The notes under the pieces are model-generated. The model was not told the origin of the DNA, searched no databases, and saw only the letters and a program-made list of their open reading frames with translations. From Bog-257 sp963834135 (lineage in GTDB: Bacteria > Acidobacteriota > Terriglobia > Terriglobales > Acidobacteriaceae), in assembly GCA_963834135.1 (NCBI GenBank), contig CAWIAN010000005.1, positions 62,001 through 126,000 of the forward strand: a stretch of DNA of 64,000 bases. The letters are read 5' to 3'. Positions 53,818 to 63,587 of this stretch are shown here, piece after piece; within the stretch, counting starts at the first letter, position 1, and each line of letters begins with the position of its first letter. The translations under genes were made by a program, and so were the position numbers.

Positions 53818-54282
53818 ATGAGGAAGGCTCGCCCGCTCTTTTTGCTTGTCTTTGCCTTTCTGGTGATTGTCTCTGTACTCGGCTACGGACAGAACGCTCC
53901 CGACAGCGTGCTGACCAACGCAGGTGTGGCTAAGATGGTGAAAGCCGGTCTGCCGGAAAGCGTGATTATGCGGGAGATCGAGATGTCGCGGACCAACTTC
54001 GATACCAGTCCCGCGGGGTTAGTCGATTTGCGAAAGCACGGAGCCTCCGAGAATGTCCTGAACGCAGTGCTGGATAGCTGGAATTCCGGCGGCATGCCGA
54101 TGCCCGTAGGCGCCCCAGGCACAGATGGCCCTCACGCTCACATGGCTGGATTTCACGCTAACGTGAAGATCAACAAGAAGGCTCACGAAAGCATTACGGT
54201 GGGGCATAACCACGTCGAGGTACAGGGCAGCGGTATCCCCGCAATCAGCGTGGAGTGGCAGACGAACCCGCCGCAGCACTGA
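53818..54282 (+). CDS. Small secreted protein with helical repeat-like domain
   Basis: 154 residues with a signal peptide (hydrophobic core about 7-22, cleavage near GYGQ). The mature part has GVAKMVKAGLPESVIMREIE, then STNF-like and LVDLRKHGASENVLNAVLD helices, and a His-rich end (GPHAHMAGFHANVK, VGHNHVEVQG). The His-rich part could bind metal. GGAGG lies 6-7 nt before the ATG. The KAGLPESVI motif recurs in many small acidobacterial exported proteins of unknown function. It converges on the TIR gene with 12 bp between stops. Confidence 0.7.
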   Translation: MRKARPLFLLVFAFLVIVSVLGYGQNAPDSVLTNAGVAKMVKAGLPESVIMREIEMSRTNFDTSPAGLVDLRKHGASENVLNAVLDSWNSGGMPMPVGAPGTDGPHAHMAGFHANVKINKKAHESITVGHNHVEVQGSGIPAISVEWQTNPPQH

Positions 54283-54294
54283 GGGACGCTGGGT

Positions 54295-56079
54295 TCAGCC
54301 AAATGCTTTCAGGATCCAGCCCCAAAGCACAACGAACAGAGCTGCCGACCAGAAGGTGCGCCAGGATCTCTTGCCGACGAGTGTGGCTCCTTTTCTCGCG
54401 GCCGGAGCTGCAGTGGCGGGAAACCAAAAGGCAAGCGGCTGGCGAATTCGCAGCAAGACAAAGGGAAGTAGCAGCAGGAAAATGGCGACCGGGATCATGC
54501 GCAGCACCAACGGCGCGGGAATTCCACTCACTCCGGCAAACGCGGCCACCAGCACTGTGCCACTCCAGCCCAGCCAAGCTCCCCGGTAGAGGCTCCGTTC
54601 ATTGATGGTACGGCGCAGAAGTCTCCTCGCGATCTCAAAGCACAAAACGGCAATGACAAAGCCCGCAAGTATCAGCACTGTCTCACTCGGGGGAGCAGCG
54701 GCCAGGGAATCAGACTGAGATTGCATGAAGGTGGGAGAGCCGGCGGCCGCGAGGCAAAAGCTTAAAGCCCCCAGCGCGCATAGCAGATGATTCGCAATTC
54801 GCACGATGGCAGGGAAGCGTGGCATCGTGACCGCTTCAGGAACCGCTGGAAGTGGCTCCGGACTATGCAGGCGTTGAATCTTCCAATTCCGCAGATCGAT
54901 CCACTCGTGCTTCCATAGCCATTCCAATTGGGTCGGCAGGCAGATCGTCGTCCCTACCAAGGTCAGCACGTCGGGCGTGAGCTGCGGTTGCTGTTGCAGT
55001 AGCCAGGCTGAGGTGGTTCGATTCGTCAGCAATAAGACGGAGGTTGAGCCGGTCGGCGCTGCGGCAGGGGTCCAGCCTACTGTTGCCAAGTGTTGCCGGA
55101 TGCGATCGGCTGCGGGAACATCGGCTGTGTCGTGCAGCAGGTAGAACGGCTTTGGCTGCGGCGCGGGAATGGTGTTTCGCCCGGCCAGAATTCGGGCGGC
55201 GCAGCGATGGCGGTACCACTGCCATGCCTTTCCTGTCGGCGCCCAACGCAGCAGATCGTATGGCAGAAACAGAGCGATGATCGCCAGCCCGATCAGGGGC
55301 ACGGCGGCGATCATCGCAATCATGGGCAGGTGATTCATCGTGGCTCGCGCAAAGCCGGCGCTTTCCGGTTGAAGCCCTTCGGCGCCGAAGCGCACGAAGC
55401 GAACGATGGGAGCGGCGAAGATGGCCGTGAAGACAAGCAAAGTGACCGCCAGCCGCGTCATACCCATCCGGCGTTGCAGGAACGACAAGCTGACAATCCA
55501 AGCGAACACCAGCGCGACAAGTATTCCTAGCACCCGCATGAGGGCGTTCGAGTCAGGGCTGCTGCCGAAGTCGGCGAGCGCAAAGTATGCCAGCGTCGGC
55601 ACCAGCAGGAAGCCGACAGTTGCCGCCACCCACACCGGCAGCTTGGGAAGCAGCCGCTGCTGCCGGCGCGCTTCTTCCTTCGGGGGCTCGGCCTGCAGAC
55701 GACTCATCAGCTGCCGCAAAGCCGGCCGAAAGGCGCCCCGGAAGTCGACTACTTCACAGTGGCAAAGTTCATCAGCCAGCTTGGCGCCGCGAAAGCGCGC
55801 AATGATGATGCGCTTTTTTTGGCTGATGGCGCGCTCCATCTCCTGGCGGACATTTGGGCTCTTCATGCTGTCGGCCGATGCGATGATGACGACGCAGCAG
55901 GCGCGGTCGAGTGCGCCGAAGAGATCGCGCTCCCAGAAGACGCCTGGATTCAGATCCTTGACATCCAGCCAGGCGGGAACGCCGTCCTTCAAAAGGTGGA
56001 GGGCCAGCGACTCGGCAAAGTAGTAGTCTCTGCGTGAATAGCTGATAAAAACCGGGGATTCGGCCGAGGGTCCTGACAT
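54295..56079 (-). CDS. Polytopic membrane protein with N-terminal TIR and second degenerate TIR-like domain
   Basis: 594 residues. The N-terminal TIR domain (about 8-125) has box 1 VFISYSRRDYYFAESL, the BB loop LDVKDLNPGVFW and the conserved Glu80 in SPNVRQEMERA. Four TM helices (about 148-168, 181-200, 208-226, 253-273) precede a second TIR-like segment (about 311-404: FYLLHDTADVPAADRIRQHL, SVLLLTNRTTSAWLLQQ, WIDLRNW). Here the catalytic Glu is replaced by Gln. About four more hydrophobic helices follow. TIR domains may be NADases or signalling adaptors; Glu80 is compatible with catalysis. No recognised defence partner lies beside it. The start ATG 56079 has no strong ribosome-binding site. 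Confidence 0.85.
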   Translation of the reverse strand: MSGPSAESPVFISYSRRDYYFAESLALHLLKDGVPAWLDVKDLNPGVFWERDLFGALDRACCVVIIASADSMKSPNVRQEMERAISQKKRIIIARFRGAKLADELCHCEVVDFRGAFRPALRQLMSRLQAEPPKEEARRQQRLLPKLPVWVAATVGFLLVPTLAYFALADFGSSPDSNALMRVLGILVALVFAWIVSLSFLQRRMGMTRLAVTLLVFTAIFAAPIVRFVRFGAEGLQPESAGFARATMNHLPMIAMIAAVPLIGLAIIALFLPYDLLRWAPTGKAWQWYRHRCAARILAGRNTIPAPQPKPFYLLHDTADVPAADRIRQHLATVGWTPAAAPTGSTSVLLLTNRTTSAWLLQQQPQLTPDVLTLVGTTICLPTQLEWLWKHEWIDLRNWKIQRLHSPEPLPAVPEAVTMPRFPAIVRIANHLLCALGALSFCLAAAGSPTFMQSQSDSLAAAPPSETVLILAGFVIAVLCFEIARRLLRRTINERSLYRGAWLGWSGTVLVAAFAGVSGIPAPLVLRMIPVAIFLLLLPFVLLRIRQPLAFWFPATAAPAARKGATLVGKRSWRTFWSAALFVVLWGWILKAFG

Positions 56080-56617
56080 GGCGGTGGACCATCATACCGC
56101 TGGTTGGCCGCTTTGGGATTTCGGTGATGCCAATTTCGTTCAAGTGGTTGACGCCACACTCTCCCGATTGCTATATTGAATAGGTTCTGCGAGTAGTTCT
56201 AAGCCTGCCTGTAGTGTCGGCTGTGCTGCTGTAATCTCCGTCCTGTAGAATGTTTTTGCAGGATCCTCGCTGAAACGTGCTTGCGCTTCCGCTGGACTTT
56301 CCGGTGGGTATGCAAGCCGAGGCAACGAAACGGAGCGCCCTCGTTCCTGATCTCCGCATTCCGGCGACAAGCCAAGTGCGGGACGACCACGGCGTCACCG
56401 TCGTAAGCCTAACCTGAATGGAAACCAAGATTCTCCGGCTGTATGCCCGGAGAAGCATGGGCGAAACAACTGCCCAGTCCCCAAAAGGGATCAGGAATTC
56501 TGCGCTGCGGCTTTGGCCGGAGCGGACGGAATAGCGCGGCCCTTTGTGGCTGCGAATACCGGAGTTTGATTGCGGCAGTGGCCGCAGGCGGTAGCAAGAA
56601 TCAAGGAGCTGCAAAGA
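56080..56617 (+). other. Promoter and long leader of the str/S10 operon
   Basis: A 538-bp gene-free region between the TIR gene and rpsL. Besides the promoter it contains one notable hairpin (ttctccgg at 56431-56438 with ccggagaa at 56447-56454), and other short GC stems near 56510-56540. The long leader may be an S7/S12 autoregulatory site or hold attenuators. No coding frame is supported; a minus-strand open frame across rpsL and rpsG is a shadow. Confidence 0.5.
56148..56177 (+). promoter_or_regulatory. Probable sigma-70 promoter of the str/S10 operon
   Basis: A TTGACG -35 box (56148-56153) and TATATT -10 box (56172-56177) have an 18-bp spacer, giving a leader of about 430 nt before rpsL. 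It is the best promoter match in the 538-bp region and is correctly oriented. It has not been tested. Confidence 0.6.
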
Positions 56618-56992
56618 GTGCCTACATTCAATCAACTGGTGCGCAAGGGCCGGAAGGCGCCGAACTACAAGACGGCCTCCCCGGCGCTGCAGTCCTGCCC
56701 GCAGAAGCGTGGCGTCTGCACCCGCGTCTACACTCAGACGCCCAAGAAGCCGAATTCCGCGCTGCGCAAAGTCGCGCGCGTACGGCTGACCAACGGAATT
56801 GAAGTGACGACCTACATCCCCGGTGTCGGCCACAACTTGCAGGAGCACTCCATCGTGCTGATCCGCGGTGGCCGTGTGAAGGACCTGCCGGGTGTTCGTT
56901 ATCACGTGGTGCGCGGCACGCTCGACTCCGTCGGCGTCGCCAACCGCAAGCAGAGCCGCTCGAAATACGGCGCCAAGCGCCCCAAGGCTTAA
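56618..56992 (+). CDS. rpsL: 30S ribosomal protein S12
   Basis: Decoding-centre protein of the small subunit, 124 residues. TPKKPNSALRK (streptomycin-site Lys) and GGRVKDLPGVRYHVVRG show the wild-type, drug-sensitive sequence. The start is GTG with AAGGAG about 10 nt upstream; an upstream in-frame extension is spurious. It is first in the str operon, 9 bp before rpsG. Confidence 0.97.
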   Translation: MPTFNQLVRKGRKAPNYKTASPALQSCPQKRGVCTRVYTQTPKKPNSALRKVARVRLTNGIEVTTYIPGVGHNLQEHSIVLIRGGRVKDLPGVRYHVVRGTLDSVGVANRKQSRSKYGAKRPKA

Positions 56993-57001
56993 GAGGGATT
57001 T

Positions 57002-57472
57002 ATGCCGAGAAAAGGACATATCGCCAAGCGTGAGCCGATAGCGGATCCGATCTATCAGTCCACCCTGGTCAACAAGTTCGTGAACTCCATGATGTGGGAC
57101 GGCAAGAAGTCGACCGCCCAAGGCATCTTCTACAGCGCCATGAAGAAGCTGGAAGACAAAGGCGGCGACGAGGCCATCAAGCTGTTTAAGAAGGCCGTCG
57201 AAAACGCCAAGCCCGTCCTGGAAGTGAAGACCCGTCGCGTAGGCGGCGCCAACTATCAGGTTCCGGTCGAGGTCAATGCCGACCGCCGTACCTCGCTGGC
57301 GATCCGCTGGATCCTGACCTACAGCCGCGGACGCGGTGAGAAGGGCATGATCGACAAGCTCGCGAATGAGCTGCTCGATGCGGCCAACGGCCGCGGTGCT
57401 GCGATCAAGAAGAAGGAAGACGTGCACCGCATGGCCGAGGCAAACAAGGCCTTCGCGCACTATCGCTGGTAA
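57002..57472 (+). CDS. rpsG: 30S ribosomal protein S7
   Basis: 156 residues, standard length. It has the N-terminal MPRKGHIAKREPIADPIYQS, VNKFVNSMMWDGKKSTAQ and the C-terminal HRMAEANKAFAHYRW. It organises the 3' head of 16S rRNA. AGAGGG precedes the ATG. It is followed by a 119-bp spacer holding short hairpins before fusA. Confidence 0.97.
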   Translation: MPRKGHIAKREPIADPIYQSTLVNKFVNSMMWDGKKSTAQGIFYSAMKKLEDKGGDEAIKLFKKAVENAKPVLEVKTRRVGGANYQVPVEVNADRRTSLAIRWILTYSRGRGEKGMIDKLANELLDAANGRGAAIKKKEDVHRMAEANKAFAHYRW

Positions 57473-57484
57473 TGAAGGGTAGAG

Positions 57485-57537
57485 CAGTGCTTTAGCGCTG
57501 TGGTCGCCCAGGCTAAGAACCAAGTCCCCTGAGGGAC
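57485..57537. repeat. Two short hairpins in the rpsG-fusA spacer
   Basis: cagtgc-ttta-gcgctg (57485-57500) and gtccc-ctga-gggac (57524-57537). The first has the TTTA loop shared with hairpins further downstream. Confidence 0.65.
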
Positions 57538-57591
57538 GGTAGACGAAGACGGCGCATTAACCGATGCGACCGGTAGGAAACGGAAAAGATT

Positions 57592-59697
57592 GTGCCCAGA
57601 CAAGTCCCATTAGAGCGTTGCAGAAACATCGGCATCATGGCCCACATCGATGCCGGCAAGACCACCACGACGGAGCGCATTCTGTTCTACACAGGACGCA
57701 CGCACCGCATCGGTGAGGTCCATGAAGGCACTGCGACGATGGACTGGATGGCGCAGGAGCAGGAGCGCGGCATCACCATTACCTCGGCTGCGACCACCTG
57801 CGTGTGGAAAGATATCCGCATCAACATCATCGATACGCCCGGCCACGTCGATTTCACGGCCGAGGTGGAGCGCTCGCTGCGCGTCCTCGACGGCGCCTGC
57901 GCCGTGTTCGATGCCGTGCATGGTGTCGAGCCGCAATCGGAGACCGTGTGGCGTCAGGCCGATAAGTACGGCGTTCCGCGCATTTGCTTCATCAACAAGA
58001 TCGACAAGATGGGCGCCGACTTCGAGCATGCCGTCGACACCATCCGCAAGCGTCTTAACGCCAAGCCCGTCGCGATTCAGCTTCCCATCGGCGCAGAAGA
58101 CAAGTTCAAGGGCGTCATCGATCTGATGACGATGAAGGCCATCATCTGGAAAGACGAGACGATGGGCGCCGAGTACGTCATCGAAGAGATTCCGGAAGAG
58201 CTGAAGAAGAAGGCCCAGGCCTATCACCAGATGCTGGTTGAGACCGTCGTCGAGAACGACGATCAAGACGAGCTGATGCATAAGTACATCGAAGGCGAAA
58301 CCATCGGTGAAGTCGAGCTGAAGGCTGCATTACGGCGCGCTACGCTGAAGATGAAGGTGTTCCCGGTCATCTGCGGAACGGCCTTCAAGAACAAGGGTGT
58401 GCAGCCGCTGCTGGATGCCGTCATCGATTATCTGCCCTCGCCTTTGGATGTTCCTGCCGTGAAGGGCATCAACCCGGACACCGGCCTGGAAGAAGAGCGT
58501 CCTGCCGACGATAAGGCTCCGTTCTCCGCTCTTGCCTTCAAAATTATGAGCGACCCGTTTGTCGGTCAGCTCACCTTTATTCGTGTCTACTCCGGTGGTT
58601 TGAAGCAGGGCGACAGCGTGCACATCAGCGGTCGCTCACGGTCGGAACGAATTGGCCGCCTCCTGAAAATGCACGCCAACAAGCGCGAGGATATTACCGA
58701 GATTTATGCCGGCGATATCTGCGCCTGTGTCGGACTGAAGCACATCACGACTGGCGACACCATCTGCAACGAGGACCACCCGATCATCCTCGAATCGATT
58801 GAGTTCCCGGCTCCGGTTATCGCTGTAGCCGTTGAGCCCAAGACCAAGAGCGATCAGGAAAAAATGGGCATTGCGCTGAGCAAGCTGGCGCAGGAAGATC
58901 CCACGTTTCGCGTGAGCACTGATCCTGACAGCGGCCAGACCATCATTGAGGGCATGGGCGAGCTCCACCTGGAGATCATCGTCGATCGCATGATGCGCGA
59001 GTTCAACGTGCAGGCCAATGTCGGCAAGCCGCAGGTGGCCTATCGCGAGACCATCCGCAAGGAGTCGAAGGCAGAAGGTAAATACATTCGCCAAACCGGC
59101 GGCAGCGGTCAGTACGGTCACGTGCGCATCCGCCTGGAGCCGAACGAAGCCGGCAAGGGCTACGAGTTCGTCAACGAAGTTGTGGGCGGCGTGATTCCCA
59201 AGGAATTCATCAAGCCGGTCGATCAGGGCATTAAGGAAGCCATGGAAGGCGGCGTTCTCGCCGGCTACGAAATGGTGGACGTGAAGGCGATCCTGTACGA
59301 CGGCAGCTATCACGATGTCGATTCGAACGAAATGGCCTTCAAGATCGCCGGTTCGATGGCGTTCAAAGAAGCAGCCCGCAAGGCCAGTCCGGTACTGCTG
59401 GAGCCGGTGATGTCGGTGGAAGTGGTTGTGCCTGAGGAATACATGGGCACGATCATCGGCGACCTGAGCAGCCGTCGCGGCCGCATCGAGGCACTCGAGC
59501 ATCGCGCTGGTTCGCAGGTGATCAAGGCCATGGTTCCGCTGGCCGAGATGTTTGGTTACGCGACCAACATGCGTTCGAGCACCCAGGGTCGTGCGACCTT
59601 CAGCATGCACTTCTCGCGCTACGAAGAAGCGCCGCGTGCAGTGGCCGAAGAGATCGTGGCCAAAGTGCAGGGGAAAAGTCCGGCCGGAACCAAGTGA
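57592..59697 (+). CDS. fusA: Translation elongation factor G
   Basis: GTPase driving ribosomal translocation and, with RRF, ribosome recycling. 701 residues. G1 AHIDAGKTTTTERILFYTG, G2 with GITITSAA, G3 IDTPGHVDFTAEVERS and G4 INKIDKMGADF are intact, followed by domains II-V with the C-terminal SMHFSRYEEAP. The start is GTG. Its place after rpsG and before tuf is canonical. Confidence 0.97.
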   Translation: MPRQVPLERCRNIGIMAHIDAGKTTTTERILFYTGRTHRIGEVHEGTATMDWMAQEQERGITITSAATTCVWKDIRINIIDTPGHVDFTAEVERSLRVLDGACAVFDAVHGVEPQSETVWRQADKYGVPRICFINKIDKMGADFEHAVDTIRKRLNAKPVAIQLPIGAEDKFKGVIDLMTMKAIIWKDETMGAEYVIEEIPEELKKKAQAYHQMLVETVVENDDQDELMHKYIEGETIGEVELKAALRRATLKMKVFPVICGTAFKNKGVQPLLDAVIDYLPSPLDVPAVKGINPDTGLEEERPADDKAPFSALAFKIMSDPFVGQLTFIRVYSGGLKQGDSVHISGRSRSERIGRLLKMHANKREDITEIYAGDICACVGLKHITTGDTICNEDHPIILESIEFPAPVIAVAVEPKTKSDQEKMGIALSKLAQEDPTFRVSTDPDSGQTIIEGMGELHLEIIVDRMMREFNVQANVGKPQVAYRETIRKESKAEGKYIRQTGGSGQYGHVRIRLEPNEAGKGYEFVNEVVGGVIPKEFIKPVDQGIKEAMEGGVLAGYEMVDVKAILYDGSYHDVDSNEMAFKIAGSMAFKEAARKASPVLLEPVMSVEVVVPEEYMGTIIGDLSSRRGRIEALEHRAGSQVIKAMVPLAEMFGYATNMRSSTQGRATFSMHFSRYEEAPRAVAEEIVAKVQGKSPAGTK

Positions 59698-59782
59698 GCC
59701 CTGGCCGCCGTTTGATGGCGATTGGTCAGAGTTGACGTAACGAAGTTTGCAGTACCTTCGCAGTACGAAGTTGAAGGAACAA

Positions 59783-59863
59783 GCGCCGTAGGCGTGAGAC
59801 AGGTTAGCCCAGCGCTTCAGCGCTGGGTAAGTGAAGAATAGAGAGCAGAGCCCCTTTAGGGGC
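59783..59863. repeat. Three short hairpins in the fusA-tuf spacer
   Basis: gcgcc-gta-ggcgt (59783-59795), cccagcgc-ttca-gcgctggg (59808-59827) and gcccc-ttta-ggggc (59850-59863), the last about 20 nt before the tuf start. They occupy most of the 187-bp spacer. Confidence 0.75.
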
Positions 59864-59884
59864 GGCAGGTTTTAGGAGCTCCAA

Positions 59885-61072
<1,188 letters not shown>

Positions 61073-61079
61073 TGAAGGT

Positions 61080-61110
61080 CCCACTCATTCCAAAAGCTGG
61101 AATGAGTGGG
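61080..61110. repeat. 13-bp perfect hairpin in the tuf-rpsJ spacer
   Basis: cccactcattcca (61080-61092) and tggaatgagtggg (61098-61110) with an aaagc loop. There is no T-run, so termination is unlikely in the middle of this operon. It starts 7 bp after the tuf stop. Confidence 0.75.
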
Positions 61111-61196
61111 GCACCCAATAATCGCGGCACATGCCGCAGGGCCCCCAGGCGAAAGTCGACGGGTCCAAACAAAAAGATCTTTGAGAGATAACTAAC

Positions 61197-61526
<330 letters not shown>

Positions 61527-61529
61527 GGC

Positions 61530-61605
61530 TGTCGGCCGTCGGCTCTCGGCTGTCCGCTAAGACATGAAGTTTTAGCTGATAGCCGACAGCCGATAGCTGA
61601 GAGCG
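61530..61605. repeat. Degenerate inverted repeat in the rpsJ-rplC spacer
   Basis: ggctgtcggccgtcggctct followed by cggctgtc, and the downstream gatagccgacagccgatag followed by ctgagagc, are imperfect reverse complements, in the agctgatagctgacagc-type family also seen at 62417-62476. Confidence 0.65.
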
Positions 61606-61684
61606 GAATTAAACAAAGCTTCCGCGGTGCAAGCCCCCGATTGATAACAATCGGAATTCAGGAAGCAGAGTTGAGGACATGAAT

Positions 61685-62416
61685 ATGGCAGTGAGCGGAA
61701 TTTTAGGTAAGAAGGTCGGCATGACGCAGCTGTTCGATGACAAGGGTGATGTTCACCCGGTCACGGTGCTGCAAGCCGGTCCCTGCGTTGTGACCCAGCG
61801 CAAGACGGTGCAGAAGGACGGCTATGATGCCGCCCAGATCGGCCTGGTGGAATTCGTGAAGGAGTCGCGCCTGACCAAGGCGATGAAGGGCCACTTCGCG
61901 AAGAATAATCTGCCGCCGCTTCGCTTGCTGCGCGAGGTGCCGATCGTAGTCGACCCCGAGGCGCAGGACAAAGACGGTGTGAAGGTCGGCGACAAGGTCT
62001 TGGTCGATATGTTCGAAGGCGAGCGCTTTGTCGATATCGCCGGAACCAGCAAGGGACGTGGTTTTGCGGGCGTAGTGAAGCGCCACAAGTTTGCCGGCGG
62101 CGCTGCCTCGCACGGATCGATGTTCCAGATCACCGGTTCGATCGGTTCCTCGTCGTTCCCGTCGCGCGTCTTCAAAGGCATGCGCATGTCGGGCCACATG
62201 GGCGTCGAGCAAGTTACCATCCGCAATCTTCGGGTGCTGGGCGTCGACAAGGACGAGAACCTGCTGGTCGTCGAGGGCGCGGTACCGGGACATCGTGATG
62301 GATACGTTTTGATCACCAAGGCGAAGAAGCCACCGAGAGAGCGTCGCGGATTCAGCGGCAGCGGCACGGTCGATCCGTTGAAGGCTTCGAAGCGCGCGGT
62401 AGCGAAGAAGAAATAG
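61685..62416 (+). CDS. rplC: 50S ribosomal protein L3
   Basis: 243 residues. It has the core SGILGKKVGMTQLFDDKGD at the N-terminus and the peptidyl-transferase-side loop ASHGSMFQITGSIGSSSFPS. An ATG two codons earlier (61679) is very close to GAGG; the ATG at 61685 has normal spacing (8 nt). The C-terminal extension (KKPPRERRGFSG onward) is longer than in E. coli L3 (209). Confidence 0.96.
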   Translation: MAVSGILGKKVGMTQLFDDKGDVHPVTVLQAGPCVVTQRKTVQKDGYDAAQIGLVEFVKESRLTKAMKGHFAKNNLPPLRLLREVPIVVDPEAQDKDGVKVGDKVLVDMFEGERFVDIAGTSKGRGFAGVVKRHKFAGGAASHGSMFQITGSIGSSSFPSRVFKGMRMSGHMGVEQVTIRNLRVLGVDKDENLLVVEGAVPGHRDGYVLITKAKKPPRERRGFSGSGTVDPLKASKRAVAKKK

Positions 62417-62476
62417 TGGCTAGTGGTCAGTGGCTAGTCTTAGCCGAGAGCTGACGGCTGATAGCTGACAGCCAGG
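62417..62476. repeat. tggctagtggtcagtggcta and agctgacggctgatagctga repeat
   Basis: A pseudo-repetitive stretch in the rplC-rplD spacer: tggctagtggtcagtggcta, then gccgagagctgacggctgat followed by agctgacagcc. It is related to the rpsJ-rplC element. Confidence 0.65.
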
Positions 62477-62506
62477 GTCAACAAGACCTCCGAATTGGAA
62501 GAACAT

Positions 62507-63169
62507 ATGGCGACGATTGATGTAGTGAATCTGGGCGGCGAGAAGGTAGGCTCCCTCGAACTGGCCGACGAAGTTTTCGGCTCAGTCAACGAGGACCTGC
62601 TCTGGGAAGCGGTGAAGCACTACCGCGCCGGGCAGCGTGCCGGTACGCATGCCACTAAGAACAAGAAGCTGGTGAGCGGCGCCGGCAAGAAGCTGTGGAG
62701 ACAGAAGGGCACGGGACGCGCCCGCGTGGGTTCGATCCGATCTCCTCTGTGGCGGCATGGTGGCACGGTTCATGGACCGCAGCCCCGTTCCTACGACTTT
62801 GCCTTTCCGCGCAAGAAGCTGCTGGGCGCACTGCGTTCGGCGCTGGCGGCCAAGCTGGCTGACGGCAAGCTGATCGTGGTAGAGAACTTCGAGCTCGAAG
62901 CTGCGAAGACGAAGACGTTCCGCAAGACCCTGGACAAGCTGAATACGGGCAAGACCACGCTGTTGGTTTCGCAGTACATCGGCGAGACTGAGAAGAACCT
63001 GCACCTGAGCTCGCGCAATCTGGAAGGCGTTGAGTTGGTGGCGGGCAATGCGGTTCATCCGTATCACCTGCTGCGGTACGAGAGCGCGATCTTTGCCCGT
63101 CCCGCGCTGGAGAAGTTGCAGAACTCGCTGAAGGCGACGGCGCCCAAACGCAAAGCGGAGGTGGCGTAA
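62507..63169 (+). CDS. rplD: 50S ribosomal protein L4
   Basis: 220 residues. The globular domain contains RAGQRAGTHATKNKKLVSG, and the exit-tunnel extension WRQKGTGRARVGSIRSPLWR is intact. GGAAG lies 6 nt before ATG 62507; an ATG four codons earlier is weaker. Its stop overlaps the start of rplW by 1 bp (TAATG). Confidence 0.96.
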   Translation: MATIDVVNLGGEKVGSLELADEVFGSVNEDLLWEAVKHYRAGQRAGTHATKNKKLVSGAGKKLWRQKGTGRARVGSIRSPLWRHGGTVHGPQPRSYDFAFPRKKLLGALRSALAAKLADGKLIVVENFELEAAKTKTFRKTLDKLNTGKTTLLVSQYIGETEKNLHLSSRNLEGVELVAGNAVHPYHLLRYESAIFARPALEKLQNSLKATAPKRKAEVA

Positions 63170-63462
63170 TGAAGTCGGCGTATCAGATCATTCGCCGCCC
63201 GGTGATCACGGAAAAGGGTCTCGGGGTCAAGGAAACGGAATCGACGCTGGTCTTTGAAGTCGCTGTCAAGGCGAGTAAGACGGAGATCAAGCAGGCGGTA
63301 CAAAGCATTTTCAAGGTGAAGGTTGACTCGGTGCGCACTGCGACATTCGAAGGCAAAGAGCGCCGCCGCGGCAAGTTCACCGGCTACCGTCCCGATTGGA
63401 AGAAAGCGTACGTGCGCCTGAAGGCGGGCGAGAAGATGCCCGAGTACGCAGAGAACCTGTAG
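63169..63462 (+). CDS. rplW: 50S ribosomal protein L23
   Basis: 97 residues, starting MKSAYQIIRRPVITEKGLG, with the loop ERRRGKFTGYRPDWKKAYVR. It lies at the nascent-chain exit and binds trigger factor and SRP. Its start overlaps rplD, showing translational coupling. It is followed by a 125-bp hairpin-rich spacer. Confidence 0.95.
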   Translation: MKSAYQIIRRPVITEKGLGVKETESTLVFEVAVKASKTEIKQAVQSIFKVKVDSVRTATFEGKERRRGKFTGYRPDWKKAYVRLKAGEKMPEYAENL

Positions 63463-63468
63463 GGTAGA

Positions 63469-63570
63469 GCCGGCCTTCAGGTCGGCGTCGAGTGGCAACC
63501 TTCTCTTCGCGGGCTTTAGCCCGCTCGGGGAAACAACAACGGAATGGCGGACGCGAGCCTAAAGGCTCGC
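63469..63570. repeat. Three TTYA-loop hairpins in the rplW-rplB spacer
   Basis: gccggcc-ttca-ggtcggc (63469-63486), gcgggc-ttta-gcccgc (63509-63524) and gcgagcc-taaa-ggctcgc (63553-63570). gtagagc before the first and gctctac after the last make an outer pairing possible. The last hairpin ends 17 bp before the rplB start. Confidence 0.8.
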
Positions 63571-63587
63571 TCTACCGAGAGCGAATC

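Noticed and set aside
56171..57523. 450-codon minus-strand frame
   Set aside because: It is opposite rpsL and rpsG and has no domain features.
58636..59610. 324-codon minus-strand frame
   Set aside because: Shadow of fusA.
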